From Adiantum capillus-veneris (lineage: Eukaryota; Streptophyta; Polypodiopsida; Polypodiales; Pteridaceae), in assembly GCA_014529385.2 (NCBI GenBank), contig CM043945.1, positions 148,353,241 to 148,417,240 on the forward strand: a stretch of DNA of 64,000 nucleotides, given 5' to 3'. This document shows, piece after piece, positions 10,511 to 21,330 of the stretch. The notes under the pieces are model-generated. The model did not search any database, was not told the origin of the DNA, and saw only the letters and a list, made by a program, of their open reading frames with translations. Both the position numbers and the translations under genes were made by a program. Numbering within the stretch: the stretch's first letter is position 1; each line of letters begins with the position of its first letter.

Positions 10511-12433
10511 TCAGTCCACAAAGGGGAGTAAGCCCAAAGCTTTACGGAAAGCTTCAAGCTTCTCACGAGACAATGCCTTTGTGAAAAGATCTGCAAAGTT
10601 GTCCTTTGTTGGCACATAAGCCAAGCTGATCTCTCCTGCTGAGAGCCTCTCCCTAACATAGTGGTAATGCACCTCAATGTGCTTTGTGCAAGCATGAAAA
10701 ACTGGGTTCCTCGCAACTGCCAATGCGCTCTGACTGTCAGTGTAGATAGTGTTGGCAGTGTCCTGTCCAACACCCAAATCAGCCATAAGGCGTCTGAGCC
10801 ATACACACTCAACCGTAGCTGTGAAGACTGCCCTGTACTCAGCCTCACAACTCGAAGTGGCCACAGTAGGTTGCTTCTTGCTCAACCATGATATACATGA
10901 ACTGCCAAGCATGAAACAAAAACCACTTGTGGACACTCTCGTGTCAAAACAACCAGCCCAATCTGAGTCCAAAAAAGCATGTAAGTCTGGCGGCAATGAT
11001 CCCCCCTTGGGATAAAACAAGCCAAGATGTAAAGTGCCACTAAGGTAGCGGAAAATCCTCTTGACAGCCTGCCAATGCTTAGACCCTGGGCTATGCATAA
11101 ATCTGCTGACCTGTGAGACTGCAAACCGAATATCCGGCCTTGTGTTGCATACGTAAATGAGGCAGCCAACAGCAGTTTGGTAAAGAGTGACATCAGCAGG
11201 ATCGCCAGCATCATGTAGACTCAATTTCAAACATGTTTCCATGGGAGTGGCAATAGGTTTGCAATCCTCAAGTCCAAACTTACATAGCAATGTCTCTATG
11301 TAACTTTTCTGACACAAGGCAATACCACCATCACACTGCTTAAACTGTATGCCCAAATAATGATGCAACAGCCCCAAATCTTTCATCTTGAAAGTAGCAT
11401 TCAAATCAGCCTTAAATTCAGAAATATGTGTCTCATTTGGTCCAGTGATCAGAAAATCATCAACATAAAGAACCACAATGAGAAGTACATCACCCTCACG
11501 CTTTACATACAATGTGCTTTCTGTTGGACTATTACGAAAGCCTTGTTTGACCAAATGAGTGTCAGCTTTCTCATACCAAGCACGAGGAGATTGCTTCAAC
11601 CCATACAAAGCCTTGTTACATTTGCACACTTTGTCCTCTTGTCCTTTTATGACAAAACCGCGAGGCTGCGTTACATAAACTTCCTCAAATATGTCACCAT
11701 TCAAGAAAGCAATAACAATGTCTGATTGATGTACATCCCAACCAAAATGAGCTGCCAATGCACATAGAAAACGCACAGTATTCATACGACAAGTGGGAGC
11801 AAAAGTCTCTTCATAATCTATGCCTTTTTGTTGTGCATAACCCTTTGCAACAAGTCGAGCCTTATGGCGATCAATCTCACCATCCGGCTTGCGTTTCAAC
11901 TTGTAAACCCACTTCGTACCAATGGCCTTTTTTCCAGGAGGCAAATCACATAAAGTCCATGTGTCATTTTCTATAAGTGCATCATATTCTGATTGCATGG
12001 CAGCCATCCAATTTTCTGAATTCTGTGCTTCATCAAAAGACAGAGGCTCCTCAACATCATGTAAACTAGACACAGCCAAAGCATAACAATCTGATGCATA
12101 AGATGCATGGCGAGAGCCTGAACGAGTACGACTAGACAAAGGTGCATCCAATTTACTATCACGCACAGTGTGCACCATCCATTTTGGCATACCTCTAGCC
12201 TGCTCATTTTCAGCCCTTTCCTCATCAAGTACATCATGTACATTTGCATCAGTAATAGGCTGATGTAAAACATTTTCAGAAACCCCCATAGGCTGTACAT
12301 TTGCCTCATTGGAACTTACATTCGTATTTCCACCACTAAAAAGAGGCAACAAAGTGTCATAAATGTCCTGTGAGCTTACATTACTGTCTCTAGTACATGA
12401 CAGCAAGTGCTGAACAGAATCTTCCACAAACAC
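10511..12433 (-). pseudogene. Copia-1 reverse transcriptase and RNase H
   Basis: A 640-codon open frame forms the C-terminal half of the copia polyprotein. The reverse transcriptase begins around residue 150 (ENDTWTLCDLPPGKKAIGTKW), with KARLVAKGYAQQ, then the catalytic LYVDDFLITG near residue 325. RNase H follows (FLDSDWAGC, then SSCEAEYRA and YTDSQSAL, all active-site motifs kept) and ends ADLFTKAL. It copies element RNA into DNA in cytoplasmic particles. This part is itself intact. It is cut off from the integrase by one TAA just upstream (about 12458), so as a polyprotein it is broken; a restart at the ATG here is not how copia elements are expressed. Confidence 0.92.
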
Positions 12434-12457
12434 TACATCCCGAGAAACCAGAATACA

Positions 12458-13439
12458 TTATGTTTTCTGATGATACAACCTGTAACCTTTGATTTCAGCA
12501 CTATAACCAACAAAAATACATTTGACAGCCTTATCATCCAATTTTCTGCACTGCACTTGTGGCACCAAAGCATATGCCAAATAGCCAAAAACACGCATGT
12601 GCTCAATAGAAGGCTTTCTATCATGCCATGATTCATATGGAGTAATAGACTGCAAAGCTTTCGTAGGACACCTGTTAAGTACATAAGTGGCACACATGAT
12701 GGCCTCAAGCCAAAAAGAATGTGGCAAAGCTTGACTTTTGACCATACATCGTGCCATTTCCGTCAGTGACCTGTTTTTCCTCTCAGCAACACCATTTTGC
12801 TGAGGTGTATAAGGCACTGTACATTGGTGTTTTATCCCACGACTAGCCAGAAATGAATTAAATTCATGAGACATATACTCCCCCCCTCGATCGGAACGAA
12901 GGGTGCCCATAGTACATTTCGAGACATTTTCAGCCATAGCCAGAAATTGTTTGAAGCACATAAAAACTTCGGACTTCGCTTTAAGCAGAAATACCCATGC
13001 ATGCCTGGAGTAATCATCAATGAAAGTCACGAAGTAGGTAATTGCCCAAGGACGGAGTTTGCATGGGCCCACAAACATCACTATGCACAAGCTGCAACCT
13101 GCATGTGGCCCGAACTGAACCATCCTTTGGAAATTTAGAACGCTGCATCTTACCCAAAATACAGCCTTCACAAACATGTTTGACAGGTGCTTCAAGAGGC
13201 GGCAAAGAAGCAACCATATTAGATTTCTGCAAACGTAGCAAACTGGCAAAATTCAGATGACCAAAACGTGCATGCCAAAGTTTTGCATCTGAAATAGCCC
13301 TTGAATTTGCAACAGCATTTGCAAAGTTTTTTCCACACTTGTCATACAAAGTGAGCTTATACAGCCCATGGCACAAAAGGCCAGATGCAACAATTTCATC
13401 ACCAAAACTGAGATCATGAATTGTACATCTGTCATCCAC
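12458..13439 (-). pseudogene. Copia-1 integrase (frameshifted)
   Basis: The part at 13017-13439 holds the zinc-binding pre-integrase region (LWHARFGHLNFASLLRLQ, then CEGCILGKMQRSKF) and the start of the core (LVHSDVCGPMQ). It then shifts frame near 13040. The core continues at 12458-13249 with VTFIDDYSRHAWVFLLK, LRSDRGGEYMSHEF and TPQQNGVAERKNRSL, so the D, D and E catalytic residues are all present. The frame then runs to GYRLYHQKT and a stop. Integrase inserts the DNA copy into the chromosome. One frameshift also separates it from the gag-protease frame upstream (near 13445). Confidence 0.9.
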
Positions 13440-13447
13440 AAATTTGA

Positions 13448-14797
13448 CTACAAGTCCAAGTCTAGCAGTGCGGATACATACAAGAGATTCTTCTTGATCC
13501 CAGGTACATAAAGTGCATCAACAAGTGTGAAGGAACTGCCATTAGCAGCAGTGAGCACAATCTTTCCAACTCCCTGAACTGGATAAGAGGCGTTGTTGGC
13601 ACAAGTGACTGAATTCCCATGAGGGACAGACTCAACAGAGGTAAACAATTCACGATGTGAGGTAATGTGCTTTGTAGCACCACTGTCGAAATACCACACA
13701 TGTGAATCTGTAGCAACAACTGACAAGCATGCATCATGGACACCAGGATTGTAAGTGCACTCTGCGCTAAAAGCCCAGTCTGCATCAACATCAGCAACAC
13801 AGTCTCCTTTCACAGAAGACTCAACAATGGCTACATTTGTAGTGGAACCAACATTTGCAGTGGAACCACCCTCTTTCTTCTTAGCCTCTTTGGCCTTCAA
13901 CTTAGGACACGACTTGATCAGTGGATCATTGGCTTTACAATAATGGCAACGCATCTTCTTTTTGCCCTTATCACCAGAATTTCCAGACGAAGTGCTACCA
14001 GCAGAAGCATTAGGAACATAAGTTTTGCTACTCGCAGCAGAACTATAAGAAGTGGCTGCATTACTGTTACCACCCTTTCTTTGAGAAGCAATAAAAGCCT
14101 GTTCATTTGCACGCTGCCTAGTCCTGTTTTTTCTGGAAAGTGACTCTTGCAACAGAAATGTGCATAATGCATCAAACTTGACAACTTCAGGATTTCCTTG
14201 GGTCATCAGTCTCCAAGTACTAGCAAAAGTCTGGTAGGAATCTGGTAAGGCATCAAGAACAGTCTGCACAAGGGAACTGTCTGAAATGACTTCACCTGCA
14301 GAAATAAGCTGCTCATTGATATCCTTGACACTAGCAAGGAAAGTGTCCATATCATCTTCCTCATGCATAATCTTCGACTCCAGCTCTTTACGCAGCAAAG
14401 TAATTTTAGCCTCATTGCGGCTTGCATAAAGACCTGCTAAAATATCCCAAGCTTGTTTTGTTGATTTCATTGAACGGATGTGAGGAAAAATGGTGCGCTT
14501 CACAGACAACACAATCAATGCATGAGCCTGCACATCCTTAACATCCCAACGATCTTGTTTTGTCGTAGGCAAAACAACTCTAACAGCTACAATCCTTGCA
14601 GCAAGACCTGCAACATCCTCAACATCGCCTACATCCTCAGAACCAGGACGTACATCAATGCCCTGCACAATGTTCCAGACACCTTTTGACACAAGAACAT
14701 GTTGCATCATATAAGCCCACATAGGGTAGTTGTCCCCATCCAACCTGTCCTCAGCAGCAAACATCTTGAACACATCTGTGTTGTTGTTGTCAGCCAT
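13448..14797 (-). CDS. Copia-1 Gag and protease
   Basis: I chose the ATG at 14797 (MADNNNTDVFKMF), which follows the leader after the primer site; the frame stays open up to 14857. Residues 1-230 form the plant copia capsid-type domain (LDGDNYPMWAYMMQHVL, later WDILAGLYASRNEAK). A zinc knuckle follows at CHYCKANDPLIKSC, where the usual His is Pro, so zinc binding is probably lost. The aspartic protease has WYFDSGATKHITSH. Gag packages element RNA and the protease matures the polyprotein. The frame ends at 13448 where it should run into the integrase, because of a frameshift. Confidence 0.9.
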   Translation of the reverse strand: MADNNNTDVFKMFAAEDRLDGDNYPMWAYMMQHVLVSKGVWNIVQGIDVRPGSEDVGDVEDVAGLAARIVAVRVVLPTTKQDRWDVKDVQAHALIVLSVKRTIFPHIRSMKSTKQAWDILAGLYASRNEAKITLLRKELESKIMHEEDDMDTFLASVKDINEQLISAGEVISDSSLVQTVLDALPDSYQTFASTWRLMTQGNPEVVKFDALCTFLLQESLSRKNRTRQRANEQAFIASQRKGGNSNAATSYSSAASSKTYVPNASAGSTSSGNSGDKGKKKMRCHYCKANDPLIKSCPKLKAKEAKKKEGGSTANVGSTTNVAIVESSVKGDCVADVDADWAFSAECTYNPGVHDACLSVVATDSHVWYFDSGATKHITSHRELFTSVESVPHGNSVTCANNASYPVQGVGKIVLTAANGSSFTLVDALYVPGIKKNLLYVSALLDLDL

Positions 14798-15145
14798 GGT
14801 AAATGCTGCACCTGATGTGAAAACTGCCCGAAAATAGGAGAAATGGAGCGGGAACAACCTGTGCTATATAGCACAAATCGTAGAAGACTATAAGACACCT
14901 GTTATGCAGAAAACGGCACTGACAGAAATTCTGCACAAAATGACGAGATAGCCTTTGCAGTACTGCCTGTAGTGGAAACGGAGGCCGAAATGAGCCCAAA
15001 TCAAAATTTTGAGCAGACCAAGCTCTTCGAGCTTGCCCAAAATTTTGGTCGACCTACGAACGCTCGCCAAAGCTCACTGAAATCGGAGAAAGTGAGCAGG
15101 CGTGTGCTGGAGCAGCTGGCGACTAAGCCCGGGAGGACGTGACCT

Positions 15146-15157
15146 GCTCTGATACCA
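15146..15157 (-). other. Copia-1 primer binding site (tRNA-iMet)
   Basis: The minus strand reads TGGTATCAGAGC, the standard plant initiator-Met primer site, two to three bases inside the 5' LTR. Confidence 0.92.
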
Positions 15158-15159
15158 AT

Positions 15160-15386
15160 TGTTGGAATTAGGGTTGCGGAGAAACACACACAGCTTGGAG
15201 AAGATGAAGGAAGCTCAAGGCACACAATAGAGAGTGTGTTACTTAGTGTGCAATGGAAAGATAGATAGCCCTAGAGTGATGGGCGTATATACAATGCACG
15301 GGGGAAAAAACCTCCTAAAGAGGGAAAAAATGCCCCGGCGGTCCTAGTGTGTTCACACACATCACTACCACATGTATATGGTAACA
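15160..15386 (-). repeat. 5' LTR of copia-1
   Basis: 227 bp, with the same ends as the left LTR. It is next to the primer site, which sets the orientation. Confidence 0.9.
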
Positions 15387-17159
15387 GAAAACTGTCAAAA
15401 AATTCATCAAGAGACATCATACGCGTATGATGTCTCAAGGGTGATTTTAGCAACAGCCAAAATGAACTTTTGACATTATACCCATCTTCTACATGTTGTG
15501 TTGAGTACATACACCAAGTTTCATGTCATTTGGACATATAGATTCAGAGTTAAGTGGATTTTACTCTTTCAAGGGATTTCCTTGTGAAAAGTGATGATTT
15601 TGTGCATTTTTGAGTTCCAAAATTTACTGTGAGCACATATTCGTGATCTACACACTAAGGGGCACCTTTGGTAGAAACAAAACTGAAATCTGAGCAAAAA
15701 GACTTTATACGCGTATAATGTCTCAAGGCCAGATCTGAGGTCAAAAGTTACATCTGATTGTACCCTTAGGATCTACAGCATTTAGCAAGCATCTAGGCAA
15801 ATTTCATCAAATCTGGATCAATTTTGTGGTTGCAAAGACCAAAGATGCATCTAGGCAAGTGAATGCCTGTATTGGCCATAATTTGTACAAAAATTGGTCA
15901 AATATAGTTTTGAAACTTGCTATGATTTGCCAGTGTAGTGAGGGGGCCTCTTGAGTAAAACTCACTTCATTATGACCAGTTAGACATCATACATGTATAA
16001 TGTCTAAAGGGCACTTTTAGAGGCCAAAAATGAGATCTGAGCATACCAGGGTGTTAGGCACCACAAGACAAGCTTACTCACCAAATTTTGTCAAAATATG
16101 AGCACTTAGACTTCATACGCGTATAATGTCTCAAGGCTAGATGTAAAAGTCAAATTTCATTTTTGACCACATAGGGGGTTGGAAAATGATGTATTAAGCT
16201 TGCTTGAAAATTTCAACTCATTTGGACACTTAGTTTTGCATGTACAGAGACTTTGCAGATACAAGACTATAAAGGTGAAAAAGTGGTGATTTTGAGCATT
16301 TTTGACATCCAAAATTTGCTATGATCACATATTCTTGTTCTATGCATCAAGGACTACCTTGGGTAGAAATCTAAGTCAATTTTGAGCCAAAATACTTTAT
16401 ACGCGTATAAAGTCTCATAGGTCAGATTTGGGTCAAAATAGACATTTGAGTATATTTCAGTGTCCTAGAGCATAAGAGAAGTCCCTAGCCAAAATTTCAT
16501 AGAATTTGGAGCTCATTTGGGCTTGCAAAGAGCAAAAGACAGAAAACTGCAGATTTAGGCTTGTATTGGTCTTAACTTGCTAAAAAAATGTCCAAATTGA
16601 ATTATGAAATTTACTGAGAGTTGCTTGAGTGATAAGGAAGCAGTGGAACAAAAGTCGCCTCATTCTGCCACAAAAGACATTATACGCGTACAATGTCTCA
16701 CGTGTCAAAATAAAGGTCAAAATCATAAACTCAGCATACTAGAGAGTAGACAACATCAAGAAGAGCTCACATACCAAATTTTGTCAAATTTTGAGCACAT
16801 AGACTTTATGTGCGTATAATGTCTCAAGTGCCAAAGTAGAGGTCCGAAGTTACATATGAGCTCACAAAAGTGTTTGCCAGCATAAAAGAAGCCTAGTGTC
16901 CAAGTTTCAACAAATTTGGGTCACACTTTTTCAAGATGCAAGCAAAAATCCTTGATCCCAAAACTATTTTTCAAGTGCAGTTCACCAAAACTGCTCTAAC
17001 TTTTGATAGACAACTCCAAACTGAGTCAGGTATAGCCATGAGAAAAGCTTGCGGGCAATAGGACACACCTAGACCAGAGGTGAATTTTCTTAGGTTTCCT
17101 AAATCCAACTTTTTAGGGTACCCTGAACCAGTATCTAGAGGTCAGAAGACCACCCAGAC

Positions 17160-17654
17160 TTGACTTTTAGGGACCTGACAAAGGGCCAAAGGTGCTTATT
17201 AAAGGACTATCTTGTGAGATTGAGAGGGCCTGACATTAAGAAAGCTAAGATCATTAGGATGGAAAGCCAATCTACCAATCCTTTTGTAGAAATGACCAAA
17301 GGTATGGCAAGCCAAGATAGAAGTGCTAAAATGCAAATCTGTCCACATTTTCAGACAAACCCACACAATGCACTAGAAAGAGGTGGATATTTGGTCAATG
17401 AAGGACCACAGATACTCCCACCAAGCATAAGAATTCCAAAAAGAGAGCCACTTGGATTCCCTTCTAGAGCGATAACGAGAGATGAAATGATCACAAAGAT
17501 GGAAAACATGCCTCCTCAAGTGAATCTCCCTAATGGACCATGGCAGTACCCTTATGCAACCATAGAACATGACTTTTATAGAGGTGGAATTATGGTCACA
17601 ACAAAGCCATATGTACCATCACCACCCCCTATAACTTACTCCTATCCAAGGTAG
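17160..17654 (+). pseudogene. Family A gag, first part
   Basis: A 165-codon open frame with no good ATG at its start (it begins TTG; the first ATG is near 17260). The product is rich in Pro and charged residues (RAITRDEMITKMENMPPQ, then NGPWQYPYATIEHDFYRGG). It resembles the low-complexity N-terminal part of gypsy gag proteins but shows no defined domain. A few codons after its stop the element is interrupted by copia-2, and family A sequence resumes at 24820. Assignment as gag rests on position, between the leader and the zinc knuckle and protease. Confidence 0.5.
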
Positions 17655-17696
17655 AGCAGAACATTGAGAAGATATGATACTAAGAGTGAGAGTGAC

Positions 17697-17701
17697 AAAT
17701 C
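17697..17701. repeat. Target-site duplication AAATC, left (copia-2)
   Basis: AAATC is repeated at 24815-24819, directly after the 3' LTR. Confidence 0.7.
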
Positions 17702-17914
17702 TATTGGGGTGTAGGCTAGGTGGCCGTGGGAAACCGCCCCTGTTTATACTTTCACCTAAATGAATATAGGGAGAGAAAGGGAGAGAGTTGACCACTCTCT
17801 CACTTTCCTCTCCACTAACCCAAACTCCCTGCTGTGCACTGTGCTTCATCCCTTTCCCCATTCTCTTCTTCCCTTCTCTTGCACACACACCATACACGCG
17901 TTACATGCCCAACA
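17702..17914 (+). repeat. 5' LTR of copia-2
   Basis: It ends GCCCAACA. The start at 17702 (TATTGGGG) pairs with the CCCAACA end as an inverted repeat and leaves AAATC as target duplication, but it begins TA rather than TG. From 17741 onward it matches the 3' LTR closely; the first 39 bp do not align well with the 3' copy. Confidence 0.75.
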
Positions 17915-17916
17915 AC

Positions 17917-17928
17917 TGGTATCAAAGC
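17917..17928 (+). other. Copia-2 primer binding site (tRNA-iMet)
   Basis: TGGTATCAAAGC, one base different from the standard TGGTATCAGAGC, two bases after the LTR. Confidence 0.88.
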
Positions 17929-18706
17929 TATGGAAGCTTGAGTGGATCGGAGCTTGCAGATCAACCATGGAAGCTTGATTGAATGGATTAGGAGGAGTCG
18001 CGGAGCTCAGAGCCTTCGTCATGGAGGCGGCCGCTTGCACACACTCATGGAGCTCATGATTGGGGGAATCATTGCACAATTGAAGCAATTGGAATCATGT
18101 TGTGTATAGGTTTAATGGAAGCTTAGTCTTGGAGTCAATTGAGTGGTGTGTGTAAGCACATACACACACACACACACACACACAAGCAATTGCAGGAGCA
18201 GGCCAAGCGAAGGGGAATTGGGTGCAACAGCAGAGGACATTGACAATTGGGTTGGTTCGACATTGAGCATTTCGGGGGCATAAGGAGATAGATCAGGGAA
18301 GCACCGAGTTGCTTGACAGCCTTGCAAAGTCACACACACACACACAATGTGTAAGCACCAAAATCGAGCAGCGCTACTGGCATCGAGCACATTCGGGGCG
18401 CTGCAGCAGCGGGCAATCGAGCAAACAATTCGAGCAGGACATTGGCAGTTGCTTGGTGGTGGATACACACACTGTCAAAATTAACACACAGTGAGGTCAT
18501 GCAGCACATAATAACAAAGGAAATTTGGGCAGCCAACAGTGGCGAGCAAGGTCGAGAGGAGCAGTTGTTTAGGGGAAGCAGTGTGACGAGCAAGGAGATT
18601 AGGGCTGCAACGAAAAGCTTGGAGTTTTAGTAGGCAGCGGGCAGTTTTTGGTTGGCAGCACCACTCAGAACTGAGAGCAGCAAAGGACTAGCGCGAGCCC
18701 CCCCCC

Positions 18707-18737
<31 letters not shown>

Positions 18738-20476
18738 ACACACACTCATTGTGTGTGTGCTTGGCATTGAACACCTCCTATGGCTCGTCAACGCTGGCAC
18801 AAGTAGACTCAACAGCAATAAAAATAAATAAAATAAAAAAATCAAATTTTTCTTTGAGCCTTAAAAACCTTTTTTGTGTGCAAGGAATCGTTCACACACA
18901 GAGCCCTCGACAAAGCCCATTTTGATGCTCCGATCCCCGACTCCTCTCCTCGAGCTCATGAAAAAGAAAGTTTCTCAGAAATTTGCAGTTGTGAGAGAGA
19001 GAAAGACAGCTTGATTAAGAGATTAGAAGATACTTTCTCGAACAAAAACAAAAAGGCGAGCTTGACACCGAGCTTGCGAGCGAGCCTAAGCAACACACAG
19101 AGCGAGTGAGTGAGTGAGAGACAAAGACCAGGGTCTCATCATCGACATTAGCGATTCTCCGATTTTGACATCGACCTCTTCGACATCGTCACCCGACTTC
19201 GACGTCCGCAAACCGAGTCCGACAAGCTTGAGAGCGATCTTGACAAATCGAGAGAGATCTGGGATCGATACCGATCCGACTCGGCATTGACCGCTCATTA
19301 TCGGCTTCGAGCATTGGCGTTTTATGGCTACTCGGCTAGCCACTTCCGCTCGGCGGCGGAAGGCGACATCGACATCGACACTGCTCATGCGCACCGGCTC
19401 GACACTGCTCATTGCGGCGGATCTCCGACATCCGACCCAGACACCGGGCGTTTTCCCAGACGAGCGCATTCCCGTGATCGACGCGACCGTGCTTGCGACA
19501 TGCGTGGGTGAGGTACCTCTGTCATAGAGGAGTGACACCCATCATCGACATCGAGCGCACCGATCACACTGTACGACATAGTTTATGGATACGACACCTT
19601 TGGCGGCTATTAGACTAGCATATTTTTTCCCGACGGCGGGAGAAATCGGCACATAGAGACATCGACACGCAGTTACAGGGGGGGTTTTCATCCCATTCAC
19701 TCACAGATTCTCCAGGTTACCAAACATAGCGCTTTCACAGGCGATTTGGCAGTCATTTCGACAACAGATTCTCTGCGGACACATGCGTTGACAGATGCAT
19801 TTTGTTGTGAGCACACCTAGTGCTACTGAGCTCTTTTGAGAGCAGATATCCCCGCAGGGATCACTTTCACTGCATGCAGCAGTTCTTGGCGCCTGTTTGA
19901 GCGCGGTTTTACTCATGTACGTTGAGTTGCGGACACTGCCCACTGTACTACGTGTGGAGGCATTTTTGGCTATTTTGGCAGTTTTTCCCAGCCGATTCTG
20001 AGACTCGGACCGGAAGAGCCCTTTCTAAGACTGTGGCTAGTCCATTTGTGTCTGCATTAGCCTTTGGAGGGTCGATAGCGTGAGGTTTTCTTTGAGTTGG
20101 GGTGTGCTCAAATGTTGAGACACTTTTGGTGATGCAGGTAGCTGGAGTTCCCCTTTTATGGTACCCTCGCCATATGATATGTATCTGGACGGTTATTTAT
20201 GCTTTTGACGCCAAGTTGGCACTCACATAGCAGTGGTTTTGTGTAGAAGATGCCCAGTTAGTGCAGTTGGCACATTTATATGCATTTTGAGTTGAGTTTT
20301 GACTCCTCATACAAAGGAGACTCTGCCGGATTTCCTTCCCACAAGTCGTGACTTTCATTGTTGGCACTTTTGAGTCTATTTCGGTTGAGATTTTACTCCC
20401 GATACAAAGGTTACTCTGCCCAAATTTCTACAGCTTCTCGCCATAGTTTGGCACCTCTCAAACCCTCTTATCAGCG
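17929..20476 (+). other. Copia-2 leader, unusually long, with simple repeats and a CpG-rich block
   Basis: No convincing coding sequence. It holds (AC)n at 18161-18184, a run of 26 C at 18698-18723 followed by (CA)n to about 18745, and a block at about 19130-19580 dense in TCGAC/ATCGACA words. The last part (20280-20420) has two similar segments containing GATACAAAGGTTACTCTGCC or a close variant. Most copia leaders are much shorter. Confidence 0.7.
18698..18745. repeat. 26-nt poly(C) run followed by (CA)n
   Basis: Twenty-six consecutive C residues, then about 11 CA units. On the other strand this is a long G run. The exact length may be affected by sequencing. Confidence 0.85.
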
Positions 20477-21330
20477 ATGGCTTCTTCTTCAGAAAAGGAG
20501 GAGTATTTCATTCGGAAGTTCAATGGCAGCAACTTCACCATGTGGAAAGAGCGCATGAAAGATGTTTTGATAAACAAAGGCCTCTCAGAACTGTTGAAAG
20601 AGCGCGCAGAGGATGATGATTATACACAAGCTCAATGGGAGCTTTTGGATGCAAAAGCCATGGCTACGATACGTATAAATCTATCCGAGTCAGTCTTCTT
20701 CACTATCATAGGGAAGAAAACAACCAAGGAACTTTGGGATAGCTTATGTTAAGCATGGGAGAGAAAAAGTGCATCCAACAAAGTTTTTCTCATGAAAAAG
20801 CTTATGAAGCTCAACATGAAAGAAGGTAGCACAGTTTCCGGTCACTTAAATGAGTTCAACTCCTTGTTTAGTCAGCTAACATCTCAAGGCTTTAAGGAGT
20901 TTGACGAAACTCAAGTCTATCTTCTTGTTATGCTCTATACCCAGTTCATGGGATATCTTTTGCAAAGCCATTAGCAATTCAGCTCCGAATGGCAAGCTAG
21001 AGTTCAATGCTGTCACAGATGCGCTGCTCACTGAAGAGATTCGTCGTAAATCTCTCGATAATGCTAGTCATGGCGATGCATATATGGCTGGAAGATCAAC
21101 AAAGCCAAGAGGCCGTGACAGGAACAAATACAAAAGCAAAAGTAGAGAGCAAAATCCTCGTAGTCCTAGCAAACACAGGAACCAAAGTAGAGACCGCAAT
21201 GCCAGAAATGTCGAGTGTTACTATTGCCACAATAAGGGTCATTACAAAAAGGATTGTCGCAGTTTCCTAAGAGATCAGAAAAACATGCAAAAGGATAATT
21301 CTGACAAAGGCAAAAGTACAGTAAAGATTG
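20477..21330 (+). pseudogene. Copia-2 Gag
   Basis: It starts MASSSEKEEYFIRKFNGSN, with the plant copia capsid-type sequence (FTMWKERMKDVL, LWDSL). A stop occurs at 20750-20752, the same frame resumes (SASNKVFLMKKLMKLNM) and then shifts near 20930 to the frame of 20901-22031. An Arg/Ser/Lys-rich stretch leads to the zinc knuckle CYYCHNKGHYKKDC (all four ligands kept, around 21220-21260). Gag forms the particle and binds element RNA. Confidence 0.88.

Larger units (their letters stand above)
10209..15386 (-). mobile_element. Copia-1: complete Ty1/copia element, minus strand
   Basis: 227-bp LTRs (10209-10435 and 15160-15386) differ at 8 positions (96.5% alike). Target duplication GAAAA flanks it. 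Reading on the minus strand: 5' LTR, iMet primer site, gag, protease, integrase, reverse transcriptase, RNase H, purine tract, 3' LTR. That is the Ty1/copia order. Two frameshifts and one stop interrupt what should be a single polyprotein, so it is no longer self-sufficient, but it is among the youngest insertions here. Confidence 0.95.
9941..16824 (+). repeat. Array of eight 24-nt palindromes in the family A leader
   Basis: Near-perfect palindromes of form AGACWTTATACG plus its reverse complement, centred on ACGCGT, occur at 9941-9964, 15412-15435, 15700-15723, 15982-16005, 16108-16131, 16392-16415, 16675-16698 and 16801-16824. The one at 15412 is a perfect 24-nt palindrome. With copia-1 (and its duplicated TSD) removed the spacings are 288, 288, 282, 126, 284, 283 and 126 bp. 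This shows a ~695-bp unit repeated about twice. The DNA between them aligns but is clearly diverged, whereas the palindromes stay close to consensus. They lie between the primer site and the first gag frame, in a leader with no open frame. Most are followed by CAAGG. Confidence 0.9.

Noticed and set aside
10661-14898. Many plus-strand and alternative minus-strand frames inside copia-1
   Set aside because: They overlap the clear pol and gag frames and show no domains.
17741-17914. Copia-2 5' LTR starting at TGTTTATAC (17741)
   Set aside because: It would leave no target duplication; starting at 17702 gives AAATC on both sides. The 174-bp core is still the best-aligned part.
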